Source: Dysgonomonas sp. 216
Lineage (GTDB): Bacteria; Bacteroidota; Bacteroidia; Bacteroidales; Dysgonomonadaceae
Direction: 5' to 3'
DNA length: 64,000 bases
Assembly (NCBI RefSeq): GCF_010501065.1
Contig: NZ_QVMM01000008.1
Span: forward strand, 1-64,000
Shown here: positions 1 to 9,706 of the stretch, one piece after another
How positions within the stretch are numbered: the stretch's first letter is position 1
Layout: every line of letters begins with the position of its first letter
Notes under the pieces: model-generated
Told to the model about the DNA's origin: nothing
What the model saw: only the letters and a program-made list of their open reading frames with translations
Databases searched by the model: none
Made by a program: the position numbers and the translations under genes

Positions 1-7
1 GCAAAAA

Positions 8-35
8 GGGTTCAACTATAAAGATAGTCAAACCC
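8..35 (-). terminator. Hairpin with T-tail, terminator-like
   Basis: GGGTT and ACTA at 8-18 pair with TAGT and AACCC at 25-35, interrupted by a two-base internal loop on each side. Read on the minus strand the hairpin is followed by TTTTT (bases 3-7). It lies downstream of the first alaS terminator, so it is either a second backup terminator or belongs to a gene outside the window. Confidence 0.4.
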
Positions 36-80
36 TCCGTTAGCTATTTACACAAAATTATGGACAGTGTCAGAAAAGAA

Positions 81-113
81 AGCCAGGATTTGATTAAATC
101 CTGGCTTTTGTTT
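81..113. terminator. Intrinsic terminator downstream of alaS
   Basis: A perfect 11-bp stem (81-91 with 96-106, AGCCAGGATTT) with a GATT loop. A T-rich stretch follows on the plus strand, and a T-rich stretch also follows on the minus strand (complement of 71-80), so it may work both ways. It sits 28 bases beyond the alaS stop codon. Confidence 0.8.
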
Positions 114-133
114 ACTTATATTCTTAATATCTT

Positions 134-2746
134 TCAATTTAACTTACTTAACATTTCTTCTAGAGCAGTGGTTAAACCTTCGCTTTTCTTTCCTCCTGCA
201 GTAGCAAAATGAGGCTGACCACCACCACCACCTTGTATATGCTTAGCGGCTTCACGCACTATCTGAGATGCGTTTAATCCGCTTTCAACCAAATCATCGC
301 TTAGCATCAGTGTCAACATTGGCTTATTTTCAGCATCAGTTACGCCTACAAACATCGAATGACCGGGATATTCAGCTCTTATCTGAAAAGCTATATCTTT
401 TACTATATCAGCTGGGAAATGGCCTTTAAGAACAAATACGGATACGCCATTTATTTGCTGTTTCTGTTTTATTAATTTTTCTTTTACAACAACAATGCGA
501 TCTTTTATGTACTCTTCCATTTTTTTCTTCATCTCGGTATTTTCGTCAAAGAACTTATGGATTGCCTGTACAAGGTTGGGAGCATTGTTAAACAATGATT
601 TCATTTCGGTTATCATATCTTGTTGAGTGTAGAAATAGTCTTCGCACACTTCTGCTGTAATAGCTTCTATACGACGTATACCTGCTGCAATAGAGCTTTC
701 GTTTATAATACGAAACGATCCAATGCGTCCGGTTGAGGAGATGTGTGTTCCACCACATAGTTCAACCGAGTCTCCAAAACGAATAACACGAACTTCCTCT
801 CCATACTTTTCGCCAAACAAAGCCATTGCTCCCATTGCTTGTGCTTCGTTAATTGGCACACAACGGTTTTCCTTTAAGCTGATATTCTCGCGTATTTTAG
901 TAGTTACAAGGCGCTCTATGTTTCTTATTTCTTCGGGCGTCAATTTCTGAAAATGTGAGAAATCGAACCTTAACACCTGAGGCGAAACATACGAACCTTT
1001 TTGCTCAACATGGTTCCCCAATACATTTCTTAAAACTTCATGTACTAAATGCGTAGCCGTATGGTTACATTCGGTTGCTGTACGCTTTTTAACATCAATT
1101 TTAGCTACAAATGTTGCTGTAACATCCGACGGCAGTCTATTTGTGAGATGTACACTCAAGTTATTCTCGCGTTTCGTATCAAATATATCAATAGTTTCAT
1201 CCTCGTTTTTCAACCACCCGCTATCGCCAACCTGACCTCCCATTTCGGCATAGAACGGAGTTTTTTCAAGAACAATCTGATAATATTCTTTATTCTTTTG
1301 CTTTACTTTACGATAACGCAATATCTGTGTTTCTGTTTCAGAAAAGTCATATCCTACAAATTCAGAATCTCCATCTTTTAGGCTAACCCAATCTCCGGTT
1401 TCGACAGAAGCAGCATTACGTGCACGATCTTTTTGTTTCTGCATCTCTGCATTAAAGCCTTCATTGTCGACACTCATTCCATTCTCGCGTAAGATTAATT
1501 CTGTCAGGTCAAGCGGGAAACCGTAAGTATCGTATAAAGTAAAAGCATCTGTTCCATCCAATACCGTTTTACTCTTAGCCTTTGCCTCTTCCATTTGTTT
1601 ATCCAATAAACGGATTCCGGTTTCCAAAGTACGTAAAAACGACTCTTCTTCTTCCTTTATAACCTTTTCAATTAAGTCTTTTTGTTGTACAAGTTCGGGG
1701 TATGCGTCACCCATCGTTTCGATAAGAGATGGTATCAACTTATACATAAACGACTTGTGCTGACCTAAGAATGTGTACCCATAACGTACAGCTCGACGCA
1801 ATATACGGCGAATGACATAACCTGCTTTCGCATTCGACGGTAGTTGCCCATCGGCGATAGAAAAGGCGATAGTACGTATATGGTCGGCAATAACCCGCAT
1901 GGCAATGTCGGTCTTGTTATTATCGCCATAAGTATTATTTGTTAATATGCCGATAGCCTTAATTATAGGTTGAAAAACATCGGTATCATAATTCGAAATT
2001 TTTCCTTGTACAGCCATACAAAGACGTTCGAATCCCATTCCCGTATCAATTACTTTTGCAGGTAAACTTTCAAGCGATTTATCGGCTTTACGATTATACT
2101 GCATAAATACGAGGTTCCATATCTCTATTACCTGAGGATGGCTCTCATTAACCAAAGTAAGTCCGTCTACCTTAGCCCGTTCTTCGTTCGGACGTAAGTC
2201 GATATGTATTTCTGAACAAGGGCCACAAGGACCCGTATCGCCCATTTCCCAAAAGTTGTCTTTTTTATTACCATTTATAATACGGTCTTTAGGCAAATAT
2301 TTCTCCCAATATCCTGCGGCTTCGTTATCTCGTTCTAATCCTTCATCGGGACTTCCTTCAAATACGGTAACATACAACCTATTTTTATCTAATTTGATAA
2401 CTTCGGTAAGATATTCCCATGCCCATTCAATAGCCTCTTTTTTGAAATAATCGCCAAACGACCAGTTACCAAGCATCTCGAACATTGTATGATGATAGGT
2501 ATCGTGTCCCACTTCTTCTAAATCGTTATGCTTCCCGCTAACACGTAAACATTTTTGAGAATCGGCAACTCTTGGATATTTTATTGGGGCATTACCCAAA
2601 ATAATATCTTTAAACTGATTCATCCCCGCATTAGTAAACATTAATGTAGGGTCGTCTTTTATTACCATTGGAGCCGATGGAACAATCTGATGCCCACGCT
2701 CCTTAAAAAACTCTTTAAACGATTCTCTGATTTCTTTAGAAGTCAT
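134..2746 (-). CDS. alaS: Alanyl-tRNA synthetase
   Basis: Charges tRNA-Ala with alanine in the cytoplasm. It is a full-length class II AlaRS of 870 aa from the chosen start. The catalytic N-terminal domain is followed by the editing domain with the zinc-type ligands His562/His566 (HTATH) and Cys664/His668 (CGGTH), and by the C-terminal glycine run GGGGG near residue 840 typical of the C-Ala domain. The frame is open for 18 more codons upstream, but that extension is not family-like and would run into the minus-strand -7 promoter candidate at 2798-2805, so the ATG at 2746 ([10 protein letters not shown]) is preferred. It is divergent from the M23 peptidase gene. Nothing in the sequence suggests special regulation such as a T-box. 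Confidence 0.98.
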   Translation of the reverse strand: MTSKEIRESFKEFFKERGHQIVPSAPMVIKDDPTLMFTNAGMNQFKDIILGNAPIKYPRVADSQKCLRVSGKHNDLEEVGHDTYHHTMFEMLGNWSFGDYFKKEAIEWAWEYLTEVIKLDKNRLYVTVFEGSPDEGLERDNEAAGYWEKYLPKDRIINGNKKDNFWEMGDTGPCGPCSEIHIDLRPNEERAKVDGLTLVNESHPQVIEIWNLVFMQYNRKADKSLESLPAKVIDTGMGFERLCMAVQGKISNYDTDVFQPIIKAIGILTNNTYGDNNKTDIAMRVIADHIRTIAFSIADGQLPSNAKAGYVIRRILRRAVRYGYTFLGQHKSFMYKLIPSLIETMGDAYPELVQQKDLIEKVIKEEEESFLRTLETGIRLLDKQMEEAKAKSKTVLDGTDAFTLYDTYGFPLDLTELILRENGMSVDNEGFNAEMQKQKDRARNAASVETGDWVSLKDGDSEFVGYDFSETETQILRYRKVKQKNKEYYQIVLEKTPFYAEMGGQVGDSGWLKNEDETIDIFDTKRENNLSVHLTNRLPSDVTATFVAKIDVKKRTATECNHTATHLVHEVLRNVLGNHVEQKGSYVSPQVLRFDFSHFQKLTPEEIRNIERLVTTKIRENISLKENRCVPINEAQAMGAMALFGEKYGEEVRVIRFGDSVELCGGTHISSTGRIGSFRIINESSIAAGIRRIEAITAEVCEDYFYTQQDMITEMKSLFNNAPNLVQAIHKFFDENTEMKKKMEEYIKDRIVVVKEKLIKQKQQINGVSVFVLKGHFPADIVKDIAFQIRAEYPGHSMFVGVTDAENKPMLTLMLSDDLVESGLNASQIVREAAKHIQGGGGGQPHFATAGGKKSEGLTTALEEMLSKLN

Positions 2747-2793
2747 TTTCCTGTCTCCGTTTATTATATTTAAAAACCTTTTATTTTTAGTAG

Positions 2794-2825
2794 TTTGCAA
2801 AAATAACTCAAAAAGTTTACTTTTG
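2794..2825 (+). promoter_or_regulatory. Bacteroidota promoter of the M23 peptidase gene
   Basis: TTTG at 2794-2797, then 20 bases, then TACTTTTG at 2818-2825, which matches the TTTG-N19-21-TAnnTTTG consensus of the phylum. Transcription would start near 2831, about 30 bases before the ATG at 2864. A minus-strand -7 candidate for alaS (CAAAAATA, 2798-2805) lies in the same gap without a clear -33 box. Confidence 0.75.
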
Positions 2826-2863
2826 CCTCTTTCCTATATAAAAAGTCAATCAAAAATAACCGA

Positions 2864-3838
2864 ATGAAAAAAAACGTATATTATAAATACAATTCCAACA
2901 CCTTAACATACGAACGTGTTTATCCTAGTTTAGCGAAAAGATTGTTCATTATTATTCGTAATCTTACAGGAGGAATAATTTTAGGTGCTGCCGGTTATTG
3001 GGCTATCACTACATTTTTATTGGAAACCCCTAAAGAAGTTCAGCAAAAAAAAGAATACCGCCTGATACGAGCACAATACGAGGTTCTGCAAAAACGAATG
3101 GATGAGGCACTACTTGTTGTAAAAGATATTCAACAGAGAGACGATAATATGTACAGGGCAATATTTCACGCCGACCCTATCCCGTCAAGTATCCGTAATT
3201 CAGGTTATGGAGGAGTAGGCAGATACGATCATTTGTCGGGTTTGGAAAGTTCTGATCTTATAGTACAAACGACTCAGAAAATGGACATATTATCTAAACA
3301 AATATATATACAATCGAAGTCGTTGGACGCAGTTCTCGAAATGGCGAAGCTACAGAAGGACAGGCTGAAACACATTCCCAGTATCCAGCCTGTATCAAAC
3401 AAAGACTTATCGAAAATGGCTTCGGGATACGGTATGCGGGTAGACCCAATTTATGGGACAACGCGTTTCCATGCAGGAATGGACTTTGCGGCGAAAACCG
3501 GAACAGATATATATGCAACAGGAAACGGAACTGTTATTTATGCCGATTGGAAACAAGGATATGGCAAATGTATAATAGTAGACCATGGATTTGGTTACCA
3601 AACTCTTTATGCTCATATGGATGAATACAAAGCCAAAGTTGGACAAAAAGTTATTCGAGGCGAAAAAATCGGAGAGGTTGGAAATACAGGTAAATCTACA
3701 GGGTCGCATTTGCATTATGAGGTACATGTTAAAGGTCAGCCCGATAACCCTGCCAAATATTACTTTATGGATTTATCGCCGGAAGAATACGACCAGATGT
3801 TACGCCTTGCCGCAAACCACGGCCAGGTTATGGACTAA
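2864..3838 (+). CDS. M23 family metallopeptidase, membrane-anchored
   Basis: Probable cell-wall endopeptidase (LytM/M23) acting in the periplasm. The 324-aa protein has a short basic cytoplasmic N-terminus, one membrane segment at about residues 34-53, a helical, probably coiled-coil stretch at about 57-95 and 135-170, and a C-terminal M23 domain (about 185-300). The zinc ligands are visible: His203 and Asp207 (HAGMD), His251, and HLH at 282-284. The set is complete, so it should be catalytically active rather than a degenerate EnvC-like activator, although the layout with membrane anchor, coiled coil and M23 resembles such division-associated proteins. It is followed 45 bases later by a MerR-type regulator gene, a pairing I recall as common in Bacteroidales. 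A canonical promoter lies just upstream. Confidence 0.93.
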   Translation: MKKNVYYKYNSNTLTYERVYPSLAKRLFIIIRNLTGGIILGAAGYWAITTFLLETPKEVQQKKEYRLIRAQYEVLQKRMDEALLVVKDIQQRDDNMYRAIFHADPIPSSIRNSGYGGVGRYDHLSGLESSDLIVQTTQKMDILSKQIYIQSKSLDAVLEMAKLQKDRLKHIPSIQPVSNKDLSKMASGYGMRVDPIYGTTRFHAGMDFAAKTGTDIYATGNGTVIYADWKQGYGKCIIVDHGFGYQTLYAHMDEYKAKVGQKVIRGEKIGEVGNTGKSTGSHLHYEVHVKGQPDNPAKYYFMDLSPEEYDQMLRLAANHGQVMD

Positions 3839-3883
3839 TAATATGCAAAATAAATTAAACAACTTTTAGTTTTTGACTGTTAT

Positions 3884-4234
3884 ATGGTTATGATTGATTT
3901 CGAAAAAAATAAAAAGCTTTATTACTCAATAAAAGAAGTTGCTTCTCATTTTAATGTAAAAGAGTCGCTCCTTAGATATTGGGAAAAAGAATTTGCCGAA
4001 ATCAGTCCGCGCAAAACCGAAGGAGGAACACGGCAGTATACGAAAGATGACATAGATCAAATAACTGTCATTCATTATCTGGTTAAAGAAAAAGGCATGA
4101 CTCTTGACGGGGCACGCCAAAAACTGAGAACCAAAAAAGACGAAGAAATTCGTCGCCAACAGATAATATCCAATCTTGAAAATATAAAAAAAGAATTGGA
4201 CGAACTGAAACAAAGCTTTGACGATTTAAGCTGA
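3884..4234 (+). CDS. MerR-family transcriptional regulator (small)
   Basis: A 116-aa DNA-binding protein. Residues about 13-75 form a MerR helix-turn-helix and wing (YSIKEVASHF, LLRYWEKEF, GGTRQYTKDDI), and the remainder is a short helix rich in Lys and Glu that would form the usual dimerising coiled coil. There is no C-terminal effector domain and no cysteine metal site, so the inducer cannot be predicted. Two ATGs six bases apart (3884 and 3890) are possible starts. It probably shares a transcript with the M23 peptidase gene. Its target is unknown. Confidence 0.9.
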   Translation: MVMIDFEKNKKLYYSIKEVASHFNVKESLLRYWEKEFAEISPRKTEGGTRQYTKDDIDQITVIHYLVKEKGMTLDGARQKLRTKKDEEIRRQQIISNLENIKKELDELKQSFDDLS

Positions 4235-4339
4235 CAATTAAGAAAAAAGTACTTACCGAGTTTCATCAATACATGCCCTCCTATATCTTTATAACAAGAA
4301 GTATGTATGGTAGGGATTCTTCCTTTTTCTTTATATAGA

Positions 4340-4372
4340 TAAAAAAGTGATCGAAATTTCTTCCGACCACTC
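4340..4372 (-). terminator. Terminator downstream of yidC
   Basis: AGTGaTCG (4346-4353) pairs with CGAcCACT (ending 4372) with one mismatch. On the minus strand the stem is followed by six T residues. A second small hairpin, GGCTC/GAGCC (4386-4404), lies between it and the yidC stop. Confidence 0.65.
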
Positions 4373-4419
4373 GCTATAGATTACCGGCTCTTTTTTATTG
4401 AGCCCTATGGAAATATCAA

Positions 4420-6372
4420 TTATCTTCTTCCTTTTCCGTTATTTTTCTTTTTTTGTTGTTGCTGTTGAATGCGTTGAGCTTCTTCTAAACGGGCCATGAA
4501 TCCCGATTTTTTCTTCACTTTCTTTTTATTCGCTTCTAGTTTTGCTAACAACTTCTCTTCATCAATGAAGTAACGGAAACTAAGTGTCAGCAATATCGTA
4601 ATCAGCGTAGATATAAAATAGTAATAAGTTAGCCCCGAAGGATAGTCATTCAAAATAAATAAGAATATAACAGGCATAAGCATCATCATCCATTTCATAC
4701 CCGGCATTTGCTGCTGACCTGTATTTGTCATATCCATATTAAATTTGGTATATACCACATTAGTAATTGTCATCAGTAAACAGAACAAACTAATATGATT
4801 ACCCAATAAAGGAATACTTGTGCCCCACTCTATTATAGCATCGTATGTAGACAAATCTTCTGCCCATAAGAAACTATGTTGACGAAGTTCTATCGCAGAT
4901 GGAAAGAAAGCAAATAATGCAATTAGAATAGGCATCTGCAATAGCATAGGCAAACATCCGCTCATTGGACTGGCTCCTGCCCTACCATATAAATCCATCG
5001 TTGCCCGCTGACGTTCCATCGCTTGTTCTTGTTTCGGATATTTTGCGTTTATTTCTTCAACCTGCGGTCTCAACACACGCATTTTTGCCGACGACATATA
5101 CGATTTATATGTTAATGGCGAAATTATCAGCTTGACAATTACAGTTAACAGCAAAATAATAACACCCATACCCAATCCTGTTTTGTTCAACACATTAAAT
5201 ATCGGTATAACAAAATACTGATTAATCCATCTAAACAGTGTCCAACCTAAAGGAACAAGTTTGTCCAAATCAAGCTCATCTACAGTTTCCTGTGCAGCAT
5301 CGTCATAACTTTTCAACATAGAATATTGAAGCGGCCCCAGAAAATAACGGAACCCAACTTTAAATGAACCATCGTTTTCGGCAACAGGAGTTGTATATAA
5401 ATTCGCACCATATTTTTTCAGGTAAGTTTCGCCTGATAATACTTTCGAATCTAATTCTGATATATCAAATGAATAATCGGCAATAAGCACCGACGCAAAA
5501 AACTGATCTTTAAATGCAATCCACTTTACAGGCTCATTTATGCTTTCGGTTACATTCGACTTACTACTCAATTCTTCTACATCCTGCCCCAAAAACTTAT
5601 AGTATATATGGCTGTAGTTTTGCTCGTTCTGAACACTTTTTTCTTTGCGCTTAAGGTCTTGTTGCCAAGCAAATAAAAATTTCTCTTTACTAGTACTGCT
5701 TAACACATCTTTCATCCCCACAACAACAACATCAAACTTCACCATATAGCTTTCAGGCTGTAATGCATATATAAAATCTATATACTGAGATGGAGCAAAA
5801 GAATGTCTCAAAATCAAAACCGAAGAATCGGACTCGACAATCGGCGTAAAAATTGCATTTTTTGTATTAAGTTTTATACTTGATTTATTTTCGAGTTCGA
5901 GCGACAACAATGCATCTTTATTAAATAGATAAAGTGAATCTCCGGCATAAGTAGTATAACCTTTAAGGCGAGCACTTTTCATCTGAGCACCTTTTGTCGA
6001 AAATTCAATCTTTAATAATTCGTTTTCCAGCGATACTATCTGTTCTGCAACTTCTGTTTTCTCAACAGGAGTTTCCGCCACCTCCACACTATCAGCTTCT
6101 GAACTTACTACTTCGGTTGTATTATTTGCCGAAACAAATTGTTGGCTTTGATCTACGGCTGTAAAATTATTAACAACCTCATCCATTGCTTGCAATTTCA
6201 ATGAATCCTGCAGTTTTAACTCTTCTTGCAGTTTTTGTCTCTGAACATTCTGTATCGAATCGTTTAACCTTTTTTGCTCAGCAAGTTTTTCTTCCGACGG
6301 CTTATTCCATATCGAAAAGCCAAATACTACTAAAGCAATCAGGACGAAGCCGACAATCGTATTTTTATCCAT
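4420..6372 (-). CDS. yidC: Membrane protein insertase YidC
   Basis: Inserts and folds inner-membrane proteins with or without the Sec translocon. The 650-aa protein has the Gram-negative layout: an N-terminal membrane anchor (about residues 5-22), a Gln/Lys-rich linker, a large periplasmic beta domain (about 115-355) and the Oxa1-type core (about 385-610), with a strongly basic tail (poly-Q, then Lys/Arg-rich) suited to ribosome contact. In the core, the hydrophilic-groove position held by Arg366 in the E. coli protein is Lys414 here (VIVKLIISPLT). It lies 40 bases after pyrG on the same strand, so the two are probably co-transcribed. A terminator follows. Confidence 0.97.
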   Translation of the reverse strand: MDKNTIVGFVLIALVVFGFSIWNKPSEEKLAEQKRLNDSIQNVQRQKLQEELKLQDSLKLQAMDEVVNNFTAVDQSQQFVSANNTTEVVSSEADSVEVAETPVEKTEVAEQIVSLENELLKIEFSTKGAQMKSARLKGYTTYAGDSLYLFNKDALLSLELENKSSIKLNTKNAIFTPIVESDSSVLILRHSFAPSQYIDFIYALQPESYMVKFDVVVVGMKDVLSSTSKEKFLFAWQQDLKRKEKSVQNEQNYSHIYYKFLGQDVEELSSKSNVTESINEPVKWIAFKDQFFASVLIADYSFDISELDSKVLSGETYLKKYGANLYTTPVAENDGSFKVGFRYFLGPLQYSMLKSYDDAAQETVDELDLDKLVPLGWTLFRWINQYFVIPIFNVLNKTGLGMGVIILLLTVIVKLIISPLTYKSYMSSAKMRVLRPQVEEINAKYPKQEQAMERQRATMDLYGRAGASPMSGCLPMLLQMPILIALFAFFPSAIELRQHSFLWAEDLSTYDAIIEWGTSIPLLGNHISLFCLLMTITNVVYTKFNMDMTNTGQQQMPGMKWMMMLMPVIFLFILNDYPSGLTYYYFISTLITILLTLSFRYFIDEEKLLAKLEANKKKVKKKSGFMARLEEAQRIQQQQQKKKNNGKGRR

Positions 6373-6412
6373 TTAATATACTTGTTTTTATTTTATCAAT
6401 TTTTCTCCTTTT

Positions 6413-8017
6413 CTATTTATTTTCCACCACAGCCTTTATAAAACTCATAAATAACGGATTAGGCGATATTACCGTACTATTATATTCAGGATGGTATTGC
6501 ACCCCTACAAACCATTTAAGTGCCGGAACCTCTACAACTTCAACCAAACCTGTATCCGGATTTATTCCGGTACATTTCATTCCGTTTTCTTCAAACTGTT
6601 TCTTATAATCGTTATTGAATTCGAAACGATGACGATGGCGCTCCTCTATTAATTCTTTTCCGTATGCTTTATATCCCAAAGAACCTTTCTGTAATTTACA
6701 TTTATACGCTCCTAAACGCATCGAACCTCCCAGGTTTGTGATGTTCTTTTGTTCTTCCATCAAATCTATCACATTGTAGGGCGTATGTGGCTCCATTTCG
6801 GTAGAGTTTGCTTCTTTCAAACCTAAAACATTGCGTGCATACTCTATAACCATGCATTGCATACCTAAACAAATACCGAATGTAGGCTTGTTATTTTCGC
6901 GTGCATATTTTAAAGCTATAAATTTACCTTCGATTCCTCGTTGACCAAAGCCGGGAGCAATTATAATACCATCCATTGATGAGAGTAATTCTTCAACATT
7001 TGCTTCGGTTACTTTATCCGACTGTATAAATTGCAGATCAAGTTTTCGGTCGTTATATATAGTCGCTTGTAATAACGATTCGTTTATCGATTTATATGCA
7101 TCTGGCAATTCTACATATTTACCAACCAGCCCTATACGTACTGTTTCTTTTGCATTCTTCTTTTTGTCAAGAAACTCGCGCCATGGTTGCATTGCCGGTT
7201 TTTCACCTATAGGCATACCCATTTTGCGAAGGATAATTTCGTCCATTCCCTGCTCCTGCATTCTTATAGGAACTTCGTATATTGTAGATACATCTACTGA
7301 TTGTACTACTGCATCGACATCGACATTACAGAATAATGCAACCTTGCGTAAAATATCCTTATTAAGTAAATGCTCGGTACGTAACACTAACATGTCAGGC
7401 TGAACTCCCGACTCTTGTAGTTGTTTTACTGAGTGTTGAGTTGGTTTAGTTTTCACTTCCTGAGCAGCAGCAATATACGGAACATAGGTAAGATGTACAC
7501 ATAAACAGTTTTTACCTAAATCCCATCTTAATTGACGTACACTTTCGATAAATGGAAGAGACTCTATATCGCCTACTGTACCACCTATTTCGGTTATTAC
7601 AAAATCGTAATCGTACTTTGTTCCTAACGCTTTAATATTACGGCGAATTTCGTCCGTAATATGAGGTACAATCTGTACTGTTTTACCCAAATAATCACCT
7701 TTGCGCTCCTTATTTATAACATTCTGATAAATACGCCCGGTGGTTATATTATTATCCCGATGTGTTGGTTGGTTCAAAAAACGTTCGTAATGCCCCAAAT
7801 CAAGATCGGCTTCGTGCCCATCTACAGTAACATAACATTCGCCGTGCTCATAGGGATTTAATGTTCCCGGATCGATATTAATATAAGGATCCAGTTTCTG
7901 AATCGTTACTTTATATCCACGTGCTTGTAATAGCTTACCTAACGAAGATGCGATAATTCCTTTCCCTAATGAAGAAATTACTCCGCCTGTAACAAAAATA
8001 TATTTTGTATCTGCCAC
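6413..8017 (-). CDS. pyrG: CTP synthase
   Basis: Makes CTP from UTP, ATP and glutamine, the last step of pyrimidine nucleotide synthesis. At 534 aa it is full length. The N-terminal synthetase domain has the P-loop-like GGVISSLGKG (residues 11-20). The C-terminal class I glutamine amidotransferase domain has Cys383 (GICLG), His509 and Glu511 (YHPEY) as catalytic triad. It is the first gene of a probable pyrG-yidC unit, with a -7 element 46 bases upstream of the start. No attenuator-like C-run is visible in the leader. Confidence 0.98.
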   Translation of the reverse strand: MADTKYIFVTGGVISSLGKGIIASSLGKLLQARGYKVTIQKLDPYINIDPGTLNPYEHGECYVTVDGHEADLDLGHYERFLNQPTHRDNNITTGRIYQNVINKERKGDYLGKTVQIVPHITDEIRRNIKALGTKYDYDFVITEIGGTVGDIESLPFIESVRQLRWDLGKNCLCVHLTYVPYIAAAQEVKTKPTQHSVKQLQESGVQPDMLVLRTEHLLNKDILRKVALFCNVDVDAVVQSVDVSTIYEVPIRMQEQGMDEIILRKMGMPIGEKPAMQPWREFLDKKKNAKETVRIGLVGKYVELPDAYKSINESLLQATIYNDRKLDLQFIQSDKVTEANVEELLSSMDGIIIAPGFGQRGIEGKFIALKYARENNKPTFGICLGMQCMVIEYARNVLGLKEANSTEMEPHTPYNVIDLMEEQKNITNLGGSMRLGAYKCKLQKGSLGYKAYGKELIEERHRHRFEFNNDYKKQFEENGMKCTGINPDTGLVEVVEVPALKWFVGVQYHPEYNSTVISPNPLFMSFIKAVVENK

Positions 8018-8063
8018 AACTAAAAAAGTATTTTAGATAAATAAACGTTGTTCCACAAGCTCG

Positions 8064-8071
8064 CAAATTTA
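8064..8071 (-). promoter_or_regulatory. Promoter -7 element for pyrG
   Basis: CAAATTTA on the plus strand reads TAAATTTG on the minus strand. About 20 bases upstream is only a near-match (GTTTTT) to the TTTG -33 box. The rest of the 331-base gap before the kor genes (8018-8348) holds this element and the kor terminator hairpins. I see no gene in it. Confidence 0.5.
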
Positions 8072-8233
8072 CAAAAAAAGTCCGAGAGAAAAACTTTGTT
8101 GAAAAGTTATAATATAATAACCCTTGAATTTATTTCGAAAATTCATCTTTTTTTAAAGAATTGTATACATATCTACTATCGATGAGCCTTTATAATAGCT
8201 TAAAAACATTAAGCAAGCAGCCACATCAATCAG

Positions 8234-8285
8234 CAAAAAATCTTTCCAGACCTTATCCCTAAAAAGGGACAATCTGAAAAGATTT
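8234..8285 (-). terminator. Terminator of the kor operon
   Basis: Arms 8238-8250 and 8273-8285 pair over 13 bases with one C-A mismatch. Inside them TCCCT (8256-8260) pairs with AGGGA (8265-8269) around an AAAA loop, so the whole is a nested, branched-looking hairpin. On the minus strand it is followed by TTTTTT. It is downstream of korC. Confidence 0.75.
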
Positions 8286-8299
8286 ATATTATTAAACAA

Positions 8300-8329
8300 T
8301 CTTGCTTTTAATATTTCTTAAAAACAAGA
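8300..8329 (-). other. Second stem-loop between korC and its terminator
   Basis: TCTTGCTTTTAA at 8300-8311 pairs with TTAAAAACAAGA at 8318-8329 with one mismatch. The tail is only weakly T-rich on the minus strand. It could be a weak first terminator or a 3'-end stabilising structure for the kor mRNA. Confidence 0.4.
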
Positions 8330-8348
8330 AGGCCTTAAAAATGCTAAT

Positions 8349-8903
8349 CTATTGAGCTTTTTGTTCTTCTTCAATAATCTCCATTCCTTTAAGAATCGCT
8401 TGTTCGTTCATCGGAAGAAGTTTATGATGGCGTTCGGGTAACGATTTTTTCAAACCTAGCATCACATGCTCGAGGTCGACCATAGGAGCAACTTTTAACA
8501 ATCCCCCCAAAACAATCATATTAAACGCTTTAGAATTTTTCATTTCGGAAGCAGCATCAACTGCCGATACTTTATATACCGAAATATCCTTACGCTTAGG
8601 TCCATGTGCAATACCATAAGGGTCATAAATAAGAATTCCTCCCGGCTTTACCTGCGATTCGAATTTCTCCAGCGATGGCTGATTTAATATTATTGCAATA
8701 TCGTATTCGTTAACAACAGGCGAACTTATAGCAGAATCACTCAATATAACAGTAACATTTGCCGTACCTCCCCTTTGTTCGGGTCCGTATGAAGGGAACC
8801 ACGAAACTTCTTTATTTTCCATCAGTCCCGAATAAGCGAGTATTTTACCCATCGATAAAACACCTTGTCCTCCAAACCCCGATATAATTATTTCTTGTGT
8901 CAT
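8349..8903 (-). CDS. korC: 2-oxoglutarate:ferredoxin oxidoreductase, gamma subunit
   Basis: Gamma subunit (pfam POR family) of a four-subunit 2-oxoacid:ferredoxin oxidoreductase. The 184-aa length and the N-terminal glycine-rich motif GFGGQGVLSMGK (about residues 9-20) are typical, as is the SYGPEQRGG motif. It is the last gene of a D-A-B-C operon, 15 bases after korB, and is followed by two hairpins. The gene order and subunit sizes match the OorDABC/KorDABC type, which acts on 2-oxoglutarate in other bacteria. Branched-chain 2-oxoacids (VOR type) cannot be excluded from sequence alone. Confidence 0.92.
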   Translation of the reverse strand: MTQEIIISGFGGQGVLSMGKILAYSGLMENKEVSWFPSYGPEQRGGTANVTVILSDSAISSPVVNEYDIAIILNQPSLEKFESQVKPGGILIYDPYGIAHGPKRKDISVYKVSAVDAASEMKNSKAFNMIVLGGLLKVAPMVDLEHVMLGLKKSLPERHHKLLPMNEQAILKGMEIIEEEQKAQ

Positions 8904-8918
8904 CTCTCTAAAGTTTTA

Positions 8919-9677
8919 TCAAATGTTTTTTATGTCGCCAATAGGATAAGCCGGAAACATATTTTCAACCAACCACTCATTTGCTGCAGCCGGAGTCATT
9001 TTCCAACCGGCATTACATGTAGATACGATTTCGACAATAGAAGTACCCTTATTTGCCATCGAATTTTCGAAAGCTTTTCGAATCATCTTTTTTGCCTTTT
9101 TCACCGCAGCTGGTGTATGCACACTCTGACGTGTGGCTAAGCAAACGCCATCTAATTGAGCTAACAACTCGGTTATTTTTAAAGGCATACCCATAGTAGC
9201 AACATCGCGTCCTTCGGGCGAAGTGGATGTTTTCATATTTGGCAATGTAGTCGGAGCCATTTGTCCTCCGGTCATACCATAAATACCATTATTTATAAAT
9301 ATAATAGTAATATTTTCGCCCCTGTTAGCTGCATGTATAGTTTCTGCCGTACCTATGGCAGCCAAGTCTCCATCGCCCTGATATGTAAATACCAGTTTTT
9401 CAGGATTCAAGCGTTTAACAGCAGTAGCCAAAGCCGGTGCCCGCCCGTGAGCCGCCTCTTGCCAGTCTACATCTATATAATTATAAGCGAAAACCGCACA
9501 TCCTACAGGAGCAATGGCTATGGTTTGTTCCCGTAATCCCAAGTCGGATATCGTTTCGGCAACAAGCTTATGCACAACGCCATGCGAACAGCCCGGACAA
9601 TAGTGCATCTGAGTATCGTTCATCAACTCAGGTTTAGCATATACCAGATTCTCTGGATTTATAATATCTATGTTCAT
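8919..9677 (-). CDS. korB: 2-oxoglutarate:ferredoxin oxidoreductase, beta subunit
   Basis: Thiamine-diphosphate-binding subunit, 252 aa. The early CPGCSHG motif (about residues 27-33) and the TPP-binding GDGDLAAIG with downstream NN (about 101-130) are visible. With the alpha subunit it forms the catalytic site that cleaves the 2-oxoacid to acyl-CoA and CO2, passing electrons to ferredoxin. It has fewer conserved cysteines than PFOR-type beta chains, as expected when a separate ferredoxin-like delta subunit is present. It lies between korA (29 bases) and korC (15 bases) in one operon. Confidence 0.93.
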   Translation of the reverse strand: MNIDIINPENLVYAKPELMNDTQMHYCPGCSHGVVHKLVAETISDLGLREQTIAIAPVGCAVFAYNYIDVDWQEAAHGRAPALATAVKRLNPEKLVFTYQGDGDLAAIGTAETIHAANRGENITIIFINNGIYGMTGGQMAPTTLPNMKTSTSPEGRDVATMGMPLKITELLAQLDGVCLATRQSVHTPAAVKKAKKMIRKAFENSMANKGTSIVEIVSTCNAGWKMTPAAANEWLVENMFPAYPIGDIKNI

Positions 9678-9706
9678 GACTTTTTCTTAATTAATTAAAT
9701 AATGTA

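Noticed and set aside
1..60. Possible tRNA or T-box-like remnant at the left edge
   Set aside because: A GGTTCAA string is present, but there are no paired acceptor or anticodon arms. The hairpin at 8-35 explains the symmetry.
2747..2800. 18-codon N-terminal extension of alaS
   Set aside because: Alanyl-tRNA synthetases start at the [14 protein letters not shown] helix. The extension overlaps the minus-strand -7 element candidate.
4431..4500. Poly-Gln/Lys tract at the end of yidC as a repeat element
   Set aside because: It encodes the basic C-terminal tail expected in this protein. The codons are mixed and there is no tandem array.
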